A stretch of DNA of 35,272 bases from Coriobacteriaceae bacterium AM100-PB1-1D-6A. Lineage in GTDB: Bacteria > Actinomycetota > Coriobacteriia > Coriobacteriales > Coriobacteriaceae. The stretch is taken from positions 1 through 35,272 of the forward strand of contig JAQDNC010000017.1 in the NCBI GenBank assembly GCA_027660625.1, read 5' to 3'. Below, one piece after another: positions 17,725 through 27,204 of the stretch. A program made the translations under genes and the position numbers. How positions within the stretch are numbered: position 1 is the stretch's first letter; every line of letters starts with the position of its first letter. A model generated the notes under the pieces. It had not been told where the DNA came from and made no database searches. It saw nothing but the letters and a program-made list of their open reading frames with translations.

Positions 17725-19239
17725 GTGAGAGAGGAGAGCCCCCGACAGAATATGAGGAGGCCCGACTCGGACCGTGCTTCCTCGCAGTGCATCACGCCGC
17801 GCGCCGGTCGTCGCACGCAGGGCATCGGCGAACGTTATATCGCCGGCGTCCCCGCACGTATCATGCGACCCCGCCTGGTCTTTTTGACCTGCCTGTTCTC
17901 GCTGGTCTGTTTTGGCCTGCTTATGGTGTACTCGGCTTCTTCAGTCGAGGCGCTTCACGAGAACGACTCCGCGACCTACTTTTTGTTCCGGCAGTTTATG
18001 TTCACTGTCGTCGGTGTTGCTGCCCTCGAGTTCATCGCGCGCGTTGCACCCGATAGCTGGTTTGGCGAAGGGGCGCTTAAACTTGCCCTTATCGCTATGA
18101 TGATCTTGCTGCTTGCGGTGTTCCTCTTTGGTAGCGGCAGCCGTGGCGCTACGCGTTGGCTGAGCATTGCCGGCATTCAGTTTCAGCCATCGGAGTTTCT
18201 CAAGCCGTTTGCCATTGCCTATTCTGCCATCATGCTCGATCGCGTGTTTTCGTCCGGCGGTAACATCAATGAGTTCCTTAAGGGCATGGGCTTATATTTG
18301 GGCATATCGCTCGTCTTGATTTTTATTCAGCCCGACTTTGGCACCATCCTGATTATTCTGTTGACGATCATGTGCATGGCGCTTTTTGCCGGTCTTGACC
18401 CAAAATTCATTATCGGTGCGATTCTTGCTGGCGCCGTCATCATCGTGATCGCTCTTGTCGTCGAGCCGTACCGTATGGTGCGCATTCAGGTTCTCTTGAA
18501 CCCTTGGGCAGATGAATATGGAGACGGGTATCAGGCAACGCTCGCCATTATGGCGTTTGCTTCGGGCGGACTGTTCGGCCGCGGTATCGGCAACTCAACC
18601 ATGAAGTACTCGTATTTGCCCGAGGCACACAACGACTACATCCTGGCCATCATTGGCGAGGAGGTTGGCTTTTTGGGGACGCTGCTGTTTTTCTTGGTGT
18701 TTGCGATGCTGATCTACTCGGCGTTTCGAATTGCCGAGCAGGCCGCCGATCGTCGCGGGGCGCTCATGGCTTCGGGCTCTGCGGTTATCCTCGCGGTGCA
18801 GTTTTTGATCAACGCGCTGGGTATTCTCAACGTGTTTCCTATGACGGGTAAGCCGCTGCCGTTTATCAGCTATGGCGGCTCGTCGATTATCGTGTCGCTC
18901 ATGCTCGCCGGGCTTATTTTACGCGTCTCGCACGAGAGCGCTCGACGCGATGAATACGATCGTCGTCGCGATAGCTTTGCCGTTATGGACGAGAGCACTG
19001 CCGGTGTTCCCCATACGCGTGGGGAGCGCTCGTCGCGTGGCGGTTTTACCGTCTTGAACGGTTTTGCTTCGGAGTCGGATGCCCGTCCGCGCTCGGCGCC
19101 GCAGAGTCGCCCGCAACGACCGACGCCGCGCAATACGGGTGGCGGATATAATCGGATCGACTTGAATTCGGACCCGTCGGCGCGCTTGCGCACCGACGAC
19201 CAGGGGCCGCGCGTACGAAGGGACTACCATGACCGATAA
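17725..19239 (+). CDS. ftsW: Septal peptidoglycan glycosyltransferase FtsW
   Basis: FtsW is the SEDS-family glycosyltransferase that polymerises lipid II at the septum with FtsI. About ten membrane segments run from residue 50 to about 400. SEDS blocks are visible: FGSGSRGATRWLSIAGIQFQPSE, YSYLPEAHNDYILAIIGEEVGFLG and PMTGKPLPFISYGGSS. The GTG start at 17725 has AGGGG about 7 nt upstream; an ATG at 17752 is the alternative. The 504-residue length exceeds the usual 400 because of a basic N-terminal stretch and a C-terminal tail of about 95 residues rich in R, S and D. It overlaps murG by 11 bp. Confidence 0.94.
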   Translation: MREESPRQNMRRPDSDRASSQCITPRAGRRTQGIGERYIAGVPARIMRPRLVFLTCLFSLVCFGLLMVYSASSVEALHENDSATYFLFRQFMFTVVGVAALEFIARVAPDSWFGEGALKLALIAMMILLLAVFLFGSGSRGATRWLSIAGIQFQPSEFLKPFAIAYSAIMLDRVFSSGGNINEFLKGMGLYLGISLVLIFIQPDFGTILIILLTIMCMALFAGLDPKFIIGAILAGAVIIVIALVVEPYRMVRIQVLLNPWADEYGDGYQATLAIMAFASGGLFGRGIGNSTMKYSYLPEAHNDYILAIIGEEVGFLGTLLFFLVFAMLIYSAFRIAEQAADRRGALMASGSAVILAVQFLINALGILNVFPMTGKPLPFISYGGSSIIVSLMLAGLILRVSHESARRDEYDRRRDSFAVMDESTAGVPHTRGERSSRGGFTVLNGFASESDARPRSAPQSRPQRPTPRNTGGGYNRIDLNSDPSARLRTDDQGPRVRRDYHDR

Positions 19240-20344
19240 GATGACCGTTGCTATCGCAGCCGGCGGCACGGCGGGACATATCAACCCCGCACTCGCCTTG
19301 GCCGAGGAGCTACGTGACCGTGGCCACCACGTTGTGTTTGTGGGTCAGTCGCATAAGCTCGAGGGTCGTCTGGTTCCCGAGGCAGGGTTCGATTTTGTGC
19401 CGATTACGGTTACGGGCTTCGACCGCTCTCGCCCTTGGACGGCGTTGAGCTCGCTGTGGCGTGTCTATAAGGCGAAGCGCACGCTCGGCAGCCATTTTTC
19501 TAAAGCCTGCAAGCCCGATGTCGCTATAGGTTTTGGCGCCTATGTCGAGGTCCCGCTTCTGGGCTGGTGCAAAGACGCGGGCATTCCGTATCTGCTGCAC
19601 GAACAGAACTCCGTTCCGGGCCTTGCTAACAAGATGATGAGTTCGCATGCCGCCCGCGTTTGCATCTCGGTGCCGGCAGCACGTTCCGTGTTTGAGCGCG
19701 AGGGCGATCCTGACCATGTGCTCATGACCGGCAACCCCGTGCGCCGTTCTGTGATCGAGGGGGATCGGGTTCGCGGTCGCAGGGCTCTCGCCGTGCCTGA
19801 GGACGCCACACTCCTGCTGGTTTTTGGCGGCTCACTTGGTGCTCAACATCTTAATGAGCGCGTGGCTTCGCTTAAAAACGAGTTGCTCTCGCGCGATAAT
19901 CTCTATGTTTTGCATTCGACGGGCGCCGATGGCTTTGAGGACACCGAGCGTGCTCTTGCCCTGATGCCCGAGGAGGCGAAGCGGTATCGCGTCCAGCCCT
20001 ACATCGACAATATGGGCGATATGCTGGCCGCGGCCGATTTGGTCCTCTCGCGCTCGGGCGCTTCGAGCGTTGCCGAGATCGCGGCCCTTGCCACACCTTC
20101 GGTACTGGTGCCGTATCCGCATGCGACGGCCGATCATCAGACCACCAATGCCCGCTATCTGGTCGATGCCGGTGCTGGCGTGCTCTGCGCCGATGCCGAT
20201 ATCGATACCCAGGCGTTTGCCGATGAGCTGCTGCATCTTATCGATGATGCGCAGGCGCGCGATGCCATGCGTCAGGCGGCTCGCGGTTTGGCCCAGGACC
20301 GCGCTGCCGTCCTTTTGGCAGACGCGGTAGAAGGATTGCGTTAG
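19229..20344 (+). CDS. murG: UDP-GlcNAc:lipid I GlcNAc transferase
   Basis: MurG adds GlcNAc to lipid I to give lipid II on the inner face of the membrane. The GT-B fold markers are clear: GGTAGHINPALALAEEL at the start, LHEQNSVPGLANK, LVFGGSLGAQHLNE, and SRSGASSVAEIAAL with PYPHATADHQTTNA. The length of 371 residues is usual. AAGGGA ends 5 nt before the ATG at 19229, inside the end of ftsW, so the two are likely translationally coupled. Confidence 0.96.
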   Translation: MTDKMTVAIAAGGTAGHINPALALAEELRDRGHHVVFVGQSHKLEGRLVPEAGFDFVPITVTGFDRSRPWTALSSLWRVYKAKRTLGSHFSKACKPDVAIGFGAYVEVPLLGWCKDAGIPYLLHEQNSVPGLANKMMSSHAARVCISVPAARSVFEREGDPDHVLMTGNPVRRSVIEGDRVRGRRALAVPEDATLLLVFGGSLGAQHLNERVASLKNELLSRDNLYVLHSTGADGFEDTERALALMPEEAKRYRVQPYIDNMGDMLAAADLVLSRSGASSVAEIAALATPSVLVPYPHATADHQTTNARYLVDAGAGVLCADADIDTQAFADELLHLIDDAQARDAMRQAARGLAQDRAAVLLADAVEGLR

Positions 20345-20392
20345 TTAGACGGGATATCGCGGGTCGCCCTCGCGCGGATGCGATAGGTGCGG

Positions 20393-20398
20393 TACAGT
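20393..20398 (+). promoter_or_regulatory. Putative -10 box before murC
   Basis: TACAGT lies 44 bp before the chosen murC start, in the 97-bp gap after murG. It is a weak candidate for an internal promoter, with no evident -35. Confidence 0.25.
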
Positions 20399-20441
20399 AG
20401 ACGGGTTACAGGCAGTGTTTACGCAAGGAGTACACGAGCAC

Positions 20442-21860
20442 ATGGCTGATTCCCAGACTGCAACCTCCGCGCCCGATTTCAAGAGCGCCCATTTTATCGG
20501 TATCGGTGGCGCCGGCATGAGCGGCATCGCCCTCGTCCTTCACGAACGCGGTTATGTCGTTACCGGCTCCGACCTTAAGACGTCGCGCTATATTCGCCAG
20601 CTTACCCGCGCCGGCGTGAAGGTGCATGTGGGCCATGAGGCCGCCACCATCGACGAGGTCAAGCCCGATGTCGTCGTGGTCTCTACCGCTATTCCCGAGT
20701 CCAACCCCGAGCTCGTCCGTGCGCGCGAGCTGGGTATTCCCGTGTGGCCTCGCGCCAAGATGCTCTCGGCTCTGGGCCACGGCTACACCACCGTCGCCGT
20801 CGCCGGTACTCACGGCAAGACCACGACCTCTTCGATGTGTGCCACCATGCTCGACCGCATGGGTCTGGACCCCAGCTTCCTGATCGGTGGCATTGTCGAG
20901 GGCTACGATACCAACGGCAAAAACGGCTCGGGCGACTATTTTGTCGCCGAGGCGGATGAGTCCGACAGCTCCTTCCTGTTCCTTAACCCCAATGTGGTCA
21001 TCGTGACCAACGTCGAGGCCGACCATCTCGATCATTACTCGGGTATCGAGGAGATCGAGGCCACCTTCGCCAAGTTTATGAGTCTGGTGGGCGAGGACGG
21101 CACGGTCATCGTCTGTGGCGAGGACCCGCATCTGGTCGAGCTTGCCAAGTCGACGGGCCGTCATGTGCTTTCCTATGGCTTTGCCGAGACCAACGACATC
21201 GTCTGCGTGCATCCGGATGTCAAGGGCATCCAGAGCGACTTTATCGTTCGCTTTGAGGACGGCACCGAGCACGCTGTCGAGATTAAGAGCAACCCCGGTC
21301 GTCACAACATGCTCAACGCCACGGCCGTCTTGACCGTCGCCCATGTCCTAGGCCTCGATATCGACGCCGCCACTAAGGCACTTTCGAGTTTTGAAGGCGT
21401 CCGCCGTCGCTTTACCCACGTGGGCGATATCGACGGCATCACGGTGGTTGACGATTACGGCCATCATCCCACCGAGGTCAAGGCGACCCTCGCTGCCGCT
21501 TCGTCGCTTGGCTACAAGCATGTCGACGTCGTGTTTCAGCCGCACCGCTACTCGCGTCTGCAGGCTCTGTGCGACGACTTTGCCGATGCCTTCGCCAATG
21601 CCGACAAGCTGCTGTTGATTGACGTGTTCTCTGCCGGCGAGATGCCCATCCCGGGCGTCACATCCAAGATGCTCGCCGATACCGTGCGCGCTAAGCACCC
21701 CGGTAAGGAGGTCGTGTACTGCTCGAGCCGTCTTGAGCTCAACGAGGAGCTCGAGAAGATGGTGGGCGAGGGCGATCTGCTGCTTACCATGGGTGCTGGC
21801 GACGTCACAACGGTCGGCCCCGAGTTCATCGAGTATCTGACTGCCAAGAAAGACGCTTAA
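20442..21860 (+). CDS. murC: UDP-MurNAc:L-alanine ligase
   Basis: MurC adds L-alanine to UDP-MurNAc, the first Mur ligase step. The Rossmann motif HFIGIGGAGMSGIA is followed by the ATP loop AGTHGKTTTSS with Lys126, then EADESDSSFL, NVEADHLDHY and DDYGHHPTEV, all typical of MurC. The ATG at 20442 is used because AAGGAG lies 11 nt upstream and the family N-terminus fits; an in-frame GTG at 20415 has no good ribosome site. The product is 472 residues. murB follows after 5 bp. Confidence 0.95.
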   Translation: MADSQTATSAPDFKSAHFIGIGGAGMSGIALVLHERGYVVTGSDLKTSRYIRQLTRAGVKVHVGHEAATIDEVKPDVVVVSTAIPESNPELVRARELGIPVWPRAKMLSALGHGYTTVAVAGTHGKTTTSSMCATMLDRMGLDPSFLIGGIVEGYDTNGKNGSGDYFVAEADESDSSFLFLNPNVVIVTNVEADHLDHYSGIEEIEATFAKFMSLVGEDGTVIVCGEDPHLVELAKSTGRHVLSYGFAETNDIVCVHPDVKGIQSDFIVRFEDGTEHAVEIKSNPGRHNMLNATAVLTVAHVLGLDIDAATKALSSFEGVRRRFTHVGDIDGITVVDDYGHHPTEVKATLAAASSLGYKHVDVVFQPHRYSRLQALCDDFADAFANADKLLLIDVFSAGEMPIPGVTSKMLADTVRAKHPGKEVVYCSSRLELNEELEKMVGEGDLLLTMGAGDVTTVGPEFIEYLTAKKDA

Positions 21861-21865
21861 ACCCC

Positions 21866-22777
21866 ATGGGTCTGTTTAACGCCGTCATGGCGCTTTCGGG
21901 CATGATCGATACGGACGTAATCGAGGATGAACGCCTCGCGCGCCATACGAGCTATCGTATCGGCGGCAAGGCGGACCTCTTTGTGACGTGTCACAGCTAT
22001 CATGCCCTGCGTCGCGCCGTGGCGGTGCTCGATCGCGAGCAGGTGCCGTGGGTCATTATCGGCAAGGGATCTAATCTGCTTGTTGCCGATGCAGGCTATC
22101 GCGGCGCCGTCATTTCGTTGGGGCGCGAGTTCCAGCGTACGGTTGTCGCTGAAGACGGTTGCACGCTGACGGTCGGTGCGGGCGTGATATTCGCTCGCCT
22201 AGTCAACGACGCGCTGTCGCGCAGCCTTTCGGGCCTTGAGTTTGCGGTCGGTATTCCCGGCTCCGTTGGCGGCGCCGTGTCCATGAATGCCGGCACGCGA
22301 ACCGAGTGGATTGGCTCGCTGGTCGAAGATGTCGTTACATTTGACCCGGGCTCCGGCATCAAGCATTACGCGGGCTCTGAGATCGCTTGGGGCTACCGTG
22401 AATGCAGCCTGCCGCGTAACGAGATCATTCTGGAGTGCGTGCTCAAGCTCAAACCCGCTTCCAAGGCCGATATCCGTGAACGTATGGAGCGGTACCTGAC
22501 GCGGCGCAAGCGCACGCAGCCCATGGGCTGTGCATCCTGCGGGTCGGTATTTCGCAACCCGCCCGATGCGAGCGTGGGAAAGCTCATCGAGGATTGTGGA
22601 TTAAAGGGTTTTTCGGTTGGCGGCGCGGAAGTTTCGCCCGTACACGCTAATTTTATCGTTAATAACGGAACCGCCTCGGCCGATGACGTGGCCGCGGTTA
22701 TCAGGCATGTGCACGGAAAGGTGAGGGAGGCGTATGGCATCGAGCTCAGACCGGAAGTTAAATTCCTCGGCTTCTAG
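21866..22777 (+). CDS. murB: UDP-N-acetylenolpyruvoylglucosamine reductase
   Basis: MurB reduces the enolpyruvyl group to make UDP-MurNAc, using FAD and NADPH. FAD-binding blocks are present: HTSYRIGGKADLF, WVIIGKGSNLLVAD, LEFAVGIPGSVGGAVSMNAG; the proton-donor serine lies in CGSVFRNP, and the protein ends RPEVKFLGF. The 303-residue length is the Gram-positive type. The ATG at 21866 has little ribosome site and may depend on coupling with murC; ATGs 7 or 12 codons later are possible. Its last 44 bp overlap ftsQ in another frame. Confidence 0.95.
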   Translation: MGLFNAVMALSGMIDTDVIEDERLARHTSYRIGGKADLFVTCHSYHALRRAVAVLDREQVPWVIIGKGSNLLVADAGYRGAVISLGREFQRTVVAEDGCTLTVGAGVIFARLVNDALSRSLSGLEFAVGIPGSVGGAVSMNAGTRTEWIGSLVEDVVTFDPGSGIKHYAGSEIAWGYRECSLPRNEIILECVLKLKPASKADIRERMERYLTRRKRTQPMGCASCGSVFRNPPDASVGKLIEDCGLKGFSVGGAEVSPVHANFIVNNGTASADDVAAVIRHVHGKVREAYGIELRPEVKFLGF

Positions 22778-24002
22778 AGCATCGAAACCAACCTTCCGCC
22801 GCGCCGGAGGGCGTTCCGGCTCACCGTCTCAGCCTCAACGTAAATCCGTTATGCCTTCTAAGCCTGCTGGGTCCGTGCGGCCTGCCAAGCGTTCGACTGC
22901 CGGTTCGCAGCTTGGCGGACGCCCCGCGGCCAAAAATGTTGCTCGTCCGGTGGCACGTCCCTCGGTGACGCCCAAACCGGCGATGGGCGCCAAGCCCTCT
23001 CGCCCCATAGCGTCGCCCAAGCCCTCGTTGGGGGCAAAGGCGACGCGTCCCGGTCGCGCGCTGGGTGCATCGAAGCCGCGCTCGCTAACGTCGGTGCCGG
23101 CTTCCGCAAAACCGCAATCGGGCAAAAAGGGCTCTAATCCGCTGTCGTCGGTCGGCGCTCTGGCAAATCATGCGGCGGGTGCCGCTTCTGCCGTTAAGGG
23201 CAAGGGCAAAATCGTGGGCGGCATCATTGCCGCTTTGGCAGTGCTTGCGGTCGTTGCCATCGTTGTCATTAACTCAGGCCTGTTCGCTGCCACCGATATT
23301 CAGATTCGGGGCAGCGAGCATGTGACCAAGCATGATGCTATCCAACTGATCGATTTGCCCGAGAATACGTCGCTGTTCAATGTGAATCCCGACCAGATCA
23401 CCGAGGGCCTCAAGCAAAATCCGTGGGTCTCGGGTGTGGATGTCCAGCGTCAATTCCCCCATACGCTCATCATCACGCCGACGGAACGCAAGGTTATCGC
23501 AATCGCCTACATTAGCTCCGACGATCTTGCCTGGGCGATTGGGGACGATGACACGTGGATTGCACCGCTGTCTACCTCGGTTGATGTTGACGACCAAGGC
23601 AACGTCACCGCAACGGGGGAGGGTGCCAACACCCTGGCCGGCATCGATGCCGCCCTGGCGCTCGCCAAGCATTACGGTGCCGTGCTGCTGACCGATGTCT
23701 CGGCCGATGTCGCGCCTGTTTCGGGGCAAGCGGTAAATTCCAAGGCCGTCAAGGCCGGCCTGGATTACGTCCGCGGATTCTCGAGCGAGTTCCTGGGCCA
23801 GGTCAAGGATATTTCCACGCCCTCGGTCGAGGCCATCTCGGCGAATCTCGATAACGGTATCGAGGTGTCGCTCGGAGATTCGGACGACATTGCCAAAAAG
23901 GAGCGTATCGTGACCAAGCTGCTTTCGCAGGTGGAGGGCGTGACGTATATCAACGTTCGATCTCCTGGCAACTATACGTTTAGGAACGCACCGACCTCGT
24001 AG
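22734..24002 (+). CDS. ftsQ: Division protein FtsQ/DivIB
   Basis: FtsQ is the bitopic protein that links FtsL-like and the septal synthase. Residues 1-160 form a long low-complexity tail rich in K, R, P, S and A. One membrane segment (IVGGIIAALAVLAVVAIVVI) follows near 165-185, then a POTRA domain (ATDIQIRGSEHVTKHDAIQLI through QNPWVSGVDVQRQFPHTLIITPTER) and the FtsQ/DivIB beta domain. GGGAGG precedes the ATG, which lies within murB. At 422 residues it is longer than the usual 250-320, entirely because of the tail. An ATG 38 codons in is an alternative start. Confidence 0.9.
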   Translation: MASSSDRKLNSSASRASKPTFRRAGGRSGSPSQPQRKSVMPSKPAGSVRPAKRSTAGSQLGGRPAAKNVARPVARPSVTPKPAMGAKPSRPIASPKPSLGAKATRPGRALGASKPRSLTSVPASAKPQSGKKGSNPLSSVGALANHAAGAASAVKGKGKIVGGIIAALAVLAVVAIVVINSGLFAATDIQIRGSEHVTKHDAIQLIDLPENTSLFNVNPDQITEGLKQNPWVSGVDVQRQFPHTLIITPTERKVIAIAYISSDDLAWAIGDDDTWIAPLSTSVDVDDQGNVTATGEGANTLAGIDAALALAKHYGAVLLTDVSADVAPVSGQAVNSKAVKAGLDYVRGFSSEFLGQVKDISTPSVEAISANLDNGIEVSLGDSDDIAKKERIVTKLLSQVEGVTYINVRSPGNYTFRNAPTS

Positions 24003-24074
24003 CGTTTTCTGGCCTTTGTTGACGGGGCATACCGCGCCGTTTATCTGGTTTGTTTGGTTTTCACCGTCAATTAT

Positions 24075-24107
24075 TTGACTGATACGTTCATAATGTGCAA
24101 ACATAAT
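24075..24107 (+). promoter_or_regulatory. Weak promoter candidate before ftsZ
   Basis: TTGACT (24075-24080) and CATAAT (24102-24107) are the best -35/-10 matches in the 198-bp gap, but the spacing is 21 bp. A second CATAAT at 24089-24094 has no -35 at the right distance. An activator of the MerR type could correct a long spacer, which is speculation. Confidence 0.25.
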
Positions 24108-24130
24108 ACGGTTTACCTTTGCATTTACTT

Positions 24131-24146
24131 TCAACTTGAAGGTTAA
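24131..24146. promoter_or_regulatory. ftsZ-upstream copy of the mraZ dyad core
   Basis: TCAACTTGAAGGTTAA differs at one base from TCAACTTGAAGGTTGA at 9605-9620 upstream of mraZ, with 14 contiguous bases identical. It lies 55 bp before the ftsZ start. A shared regulator is inferred. Confidence 0.45.
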
Positions 24147-24200
24147 TGTGCGCAGGGGTCAACCCATGCTATGGCAATAACCTTTGTTCGGAGGACCGAC

Positions 24201-25355
24201 ATGCACGAGACAGAGATCAACAACTACCTTGCCGTCATTAAGGTGGTCGGCGTCGGCGGCGGCGGTACCAACGCGGTCAATCGAATGATCGAAGAGGGTA
24301 TCCGCGGCGTCGAGTTTGTTGCCATCAACACCGATGCTCAGGCACTCGCGATCTCTGATGCCGATATCAAGGTGCACATCGGCACCGACCTGACCCGCGG
24401 CCTGGGCGCTGGCGCCAACCCCGAGGTCGGCCGTAAGGCCGCCGATGAGTCCCGCGACGACATCGCCGAGGCGCTCGCTGGCGCCGATATGGTGTTCATC
24501 ACCTGCGGCGAGGGCGGCGGCACCGGTACCGGCGCTGCCCCCATCGTTGCCGATATCGCGATGAACGAGGTCGGCGCGCTGACCGTCGCCGTCGTGACCA
24601 AGCCCTTTACGTTTGAGGGCCGCAAGCGCAAGAAGAGCGCCGAAGAAGGCATTAAGACGCTTTCCGACTGCGTCGACACCATGATCGTTATCCCTAACGA
24701 CAAGCTGCTCGACATCGCCGAGAAGAAGACCACCATGCTTGAGGCCTTTGCAATCGCCGATGGCGTCCTTTCCCAGGGCACCCAGGGCATCACCGACCTC
24801 ATCACCGTCCCCGGTATCATCAACCTGGACTTCGCCGATGTTAAGACCATCATGAAGCAGGCCGGTACCGCCATGATGGGTATCGGTACCGCTTCTGGGG
24901 ACACCCGTGCCGTCGACGCTGCCCAGCAGGCTATTTCCAGCCCGCTGCTCGAGAGCTCCATCGATGGCGCTACGCGCGTCCTGCTTTCCATTGCCGGTTC
25001 CAAGGACCTGGGTATTCAGGAGATCAGCGACGCTGCCGACGTTGTCGCCAACGCCGTCGACCCCGAGGCCAACATCATCTTCGGTACCGTTGTCGACGAG
25101 TCCCTGGGCGATCAGGTGCGTATTACCGTCATCGCTACGGGCTTCTCCGACTCCAACGTCAACCGTCAGGACGAGCTCTTCGCTGCACAGCAGTCCCAGA
25201 GCAAGGCCGCTGCTTCTACCGAGCCGCAGCGCACCGCTCCTGCCACGAGCCCGGCTCAGGCTGCCCCGACTCGCAACGTCGGTGGTACCGAGCTCCCCAA
25301 CTTTGGCAACGACCAGTTTGAGCTTCCTGACTTCCTCAAGCGCGGCAGCTTCTAG
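24201..25355 (+). CDS. ftsZ: Cell division GTPase FtsZ
   Basis: FtsZ is the tubulin-like GTPase that forms the division ring. The N-terminal [16 protein letters not shown] and the tubulin signature G105GGTGTG111 are intact, with the T7 loop [16 protein letters not shown]-rich linker of about 50 residues leads to the C-terminal peptide [12 protein letters not shown], which would bind SepF here. The ATG at 24201 follows CGGAGGA by about 6 nt; an upstream in-frame ATG at 24171 is less suitable. The product is 384 residues. There is no ftsA beside it, as in actinobacteria. A terminator follows. Confidence 0.98.
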   Translation: MHETEINNYLAVIKVVGVGGGGTNAVNRMIEEGIRGVEFVAINTDAQALAISDADIKVHIGTDLTRGLGAGANPEVGRKAADESRDDIAEALAGADMVFITCGEGGGTGTGAAPIVADIAMNEVGALTVAVVTKPFTFEGRKRKKSAEEGIKTLSDCVDTMIVIPNDKLLDIAEKKTTMLEAFAIADGVLSQGTQGITDLITVPGIINLDFADVKTIMKQAGTAMMGIGTASGDTRAVDAAQQAISSPLLESSIDGATRVLLSIAGSKDLGIQEISDAADVVANAVDPEANIIFGTVVDESLGDQVRITVIATGFSDSNVNRQDELFAAQQSQSKAAASTEPQRTAPATSPAQAAPTRNVGGTELPNFGNDQFELPDFLKRGSF

Positions 25356-25380
25356 TTCGTTTTTCTCAGCGACCTGTATG

Positions 25381-25409
25381 GGGTGCGTCCGATTGGGCGC
25401 ACCCTTTTT
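25381..25409 (+). terminator. Terminator after ftsZ
   Basis: A 10-bp stem with one G-U pair (25381-25390 with 25395-25404), GATT loop and TTTTT tail ends the dcw transcript. Confidence 0.92.
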
Positions 25410-25569
25410 GTTGTGTTTTGCCTTTGTAAACGAAAGCCTCCAATCTCCTTACGTTCCCCTTACGTTTAGCCCCTACCGCTGCGGGTATCCTTTTGATGAA
25501 GTATGGCAGCCGTGTGGCACGGACTGCTGCGGCGTCGCCGCGATACTTGTGTTATTAGGAGGCTTTAGT

Positions 25570-26370
25570 ATGGCAGCACGTGCGGACAGCGTTTCGCGTG
25601 TCGACCATGATGGAGTTACGTTGGTAGAGGGCGCGACGCACGATGTTCGCTTTGCTTTTACCGAACGCGCCGGCGGTGTTTCCGAAGATGCGTACTCCTC
25701 ACTCAATCTGGGCTCGCATGTTGGCGATGACCCCTTTGCCGTTCAAGAAAATCGTCGCCGCGCACTCGAGGCCTTGGGTGCCGCCGAGTGCGAGCACAAC
25801 CTGCTTGTTCCCAATCAAGTACACGGTGACCATGTCGTGACGGTGACCTCGAACGGTGCTGATGATCTCGAGAACATTCGCGAGCAGATTGCCGAGGGCT
25901 GCGATGCCATCGTCTGCATGGCCCGTGAGGTACCCGTGATGCTCTGCTTTGCCGATTGCGTTCCCGTGGTGCTGGTGGCTCCCGGCGGCTTTGCCGTGGT
26001 GCACTCTGGTTGGAAGGGCACGATTGCGCGCATTTCCGCCAAGGCGTGCCAAGCGCTCTGCGAGGCGGCTGGCTGCAAGCCGGACGACATCTCTGCCTAC
26101 ATTGGGCCCCATATCCTGGGCGACGAGTACGAGGTGTCCCAAGAACTTATGGATCGCTTTGCCGCCGAGTTCGCGTGCATCGATGCCTCTGCTTCTTGTA
26201 TGCTCGATCTTTCCGCCGCCATTCGCGAGGCGCTGATGGACGCCGGCGTCGAGGCGAGCAGCATTGTGGACACCAAGCTTTCCACCGTTCGTCAGAACGA
26301 CCGCTTTTATTCCTACCGCAACGAGGGCGGCACCTGTGGGCGCCATGCTGCGATCGGCGTGATGCTATGA
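25570..26370 (+). CDS. pgeF: Peptidoglycan editing factor / purine nucleoside phosphorylase-type protein PgeF
   Basis: This protein belongs to the multicopper-oxidase-like laccase domain family (YfiH/YlmD, DUF152). Members have been linked to peptidoglycan precursor quality control and to purine nucleoside activity. The metal site residues His85 (VPNQVHGDH), Cys130 (CFADCVP) and His145 (VVHSGWKG) are present. TAGGAGG lies 7 nt before the ATG at 25570. The length of 266 residues is usual. Position after ftsZ is common in actinobacteria. Its stop overlaps the pstS start in ATGA, so it is transcribed with the phosphate genes. Confidence 0.92.
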   Translation: MAARADSVSRVDHDGVTLVEGATHDVRFAFTERAGGVSEDAYSSLNLGSHVGDDPFAVQENRRRALEALGAAECEHNLLVPNQVHGDHVVTVTSNGADDLENIREQIAEGCDAIVCMAREVPVMLCFADCVPVVLVAPGGFAVVHSGWKGTIARISAKACQALCEAAGCKPDDISAYIGPHILGDEYEVSQELMDRFAAEFACIDASASCMLDLSAAIREALMDAGVEASSIVDTKLSTVRQNDRFYSYRNEGGTCGRHAAIGVML

Positions 26371-27203
26371 GAAAGATCGCATCGGTCCTGAGTGCTGCAG
26401 TGCTCACGCTCACGCTTTGCGCCTGCTCTTCGGGATCTTCCACATCTTCTATTACTGTGGCCGGCTCGACCACGTGCCTTCCCATTGCCGAGATCGCGGC
26501 CGAGGGCTTTAAGGAAGAGACCGGCATCGATGTGCTCGTCTCCGGCCTTGGCTCCTCTGCGGGCATCGAGGCCGTCAGCAACGGCACGGCCGACATTGCC
26601 AGCTCGTCTCGTGGCCTTAATGCCGATGAGCAGAATCTGGGCTTAACCCCGATCGTAATCGCCCACGACGGTATCGCGGTCATCGTGAACGACGATAACC
26701 CGGTCGATAACCTCTCGACCGAGCAGCTCCGCGATATCTATGCCGGCAAGATTACTAATTGGAAAGAGGTCGGTGGCGAGGACCTGAAGATTCAGGTCAT
26801 CAACCGAGACGAGGCATCCGGCACGCGTGAAGCATTCCGCACCATCGTGATGGACGGCACCCCGTTCGATCGCCGCTCGGCCGTTCTTTCGGGCACGGGC
26901 CAGGTGCGCGACGTGGTATCTCGTTCGCACGGTGCCATTGGCTACATTTCGCTGGGCTTCGTCGATAGCCTCAACGCCAAGACCTCGGTCAAGGCCGTCT
27001 CGGTCAATCATGTTGAGGCGTCCGAGAAGACGGTCGCGAGCGGCGGCTATCCCATCTCACGCGACCTTTACTTCTTTGTGAAGGGTGCGCCTTCGCAGCA
27101 GGCGCAGGATTACATCGACTATGTGACGTCCGAAAAGATGGACAAGCAGATTCGCGAGGCGGGCTTTATCCCCGTCACCAACGACGAGAAGGGGAGTGAG
27201 TAG
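26367..27203 (+). CDS. pstS: Phosphate ABC transporter substrate-binding lipoprotein PstS
   Basis: PstS captures phosphate outside the cell for the Pst transporter. It starts with a lipoprotein signal (MRKIASVLSAAVLTLTLCAC) with Cys20 as the likely lipidated residue, then a serine-rich linker and a PBP domain. ITVAGSTTCLPIAE and RDEASGTREAF are the phosphate-binding blocks. The length of 278 residues fits Gram-positive PstS. The start is fixed by the ATGA overlap with pgeF and by the signal sequence. pstC follows at once. Confidence 0.95.
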   Translation: MRKIASVLSAAVLTLTLCACSSGSSTSSITVAGSTTCLPIAEIAAEGFKEETGIDVLVSGLGSSAGIEAVSNGTADIASSSRGLNADEQNLGLTPIVIAHDGIAVIVNDDNPVDNLSTEQLRDIYAGKITNWKEVGGEDLKIQVINRDEASGTREAFRTIVMDGTPFDRRSAVLSGTGQVRDVVSRSHGAIGYISLGFVDSLNAKTSVKAVSVNHVEASEKTVASGGYPISRDLYFFVKGAPSQQAQDYIDYVTSEKMDKQIREAGFIPVTNDEKGSE

Positions 27204-27204
27204 C

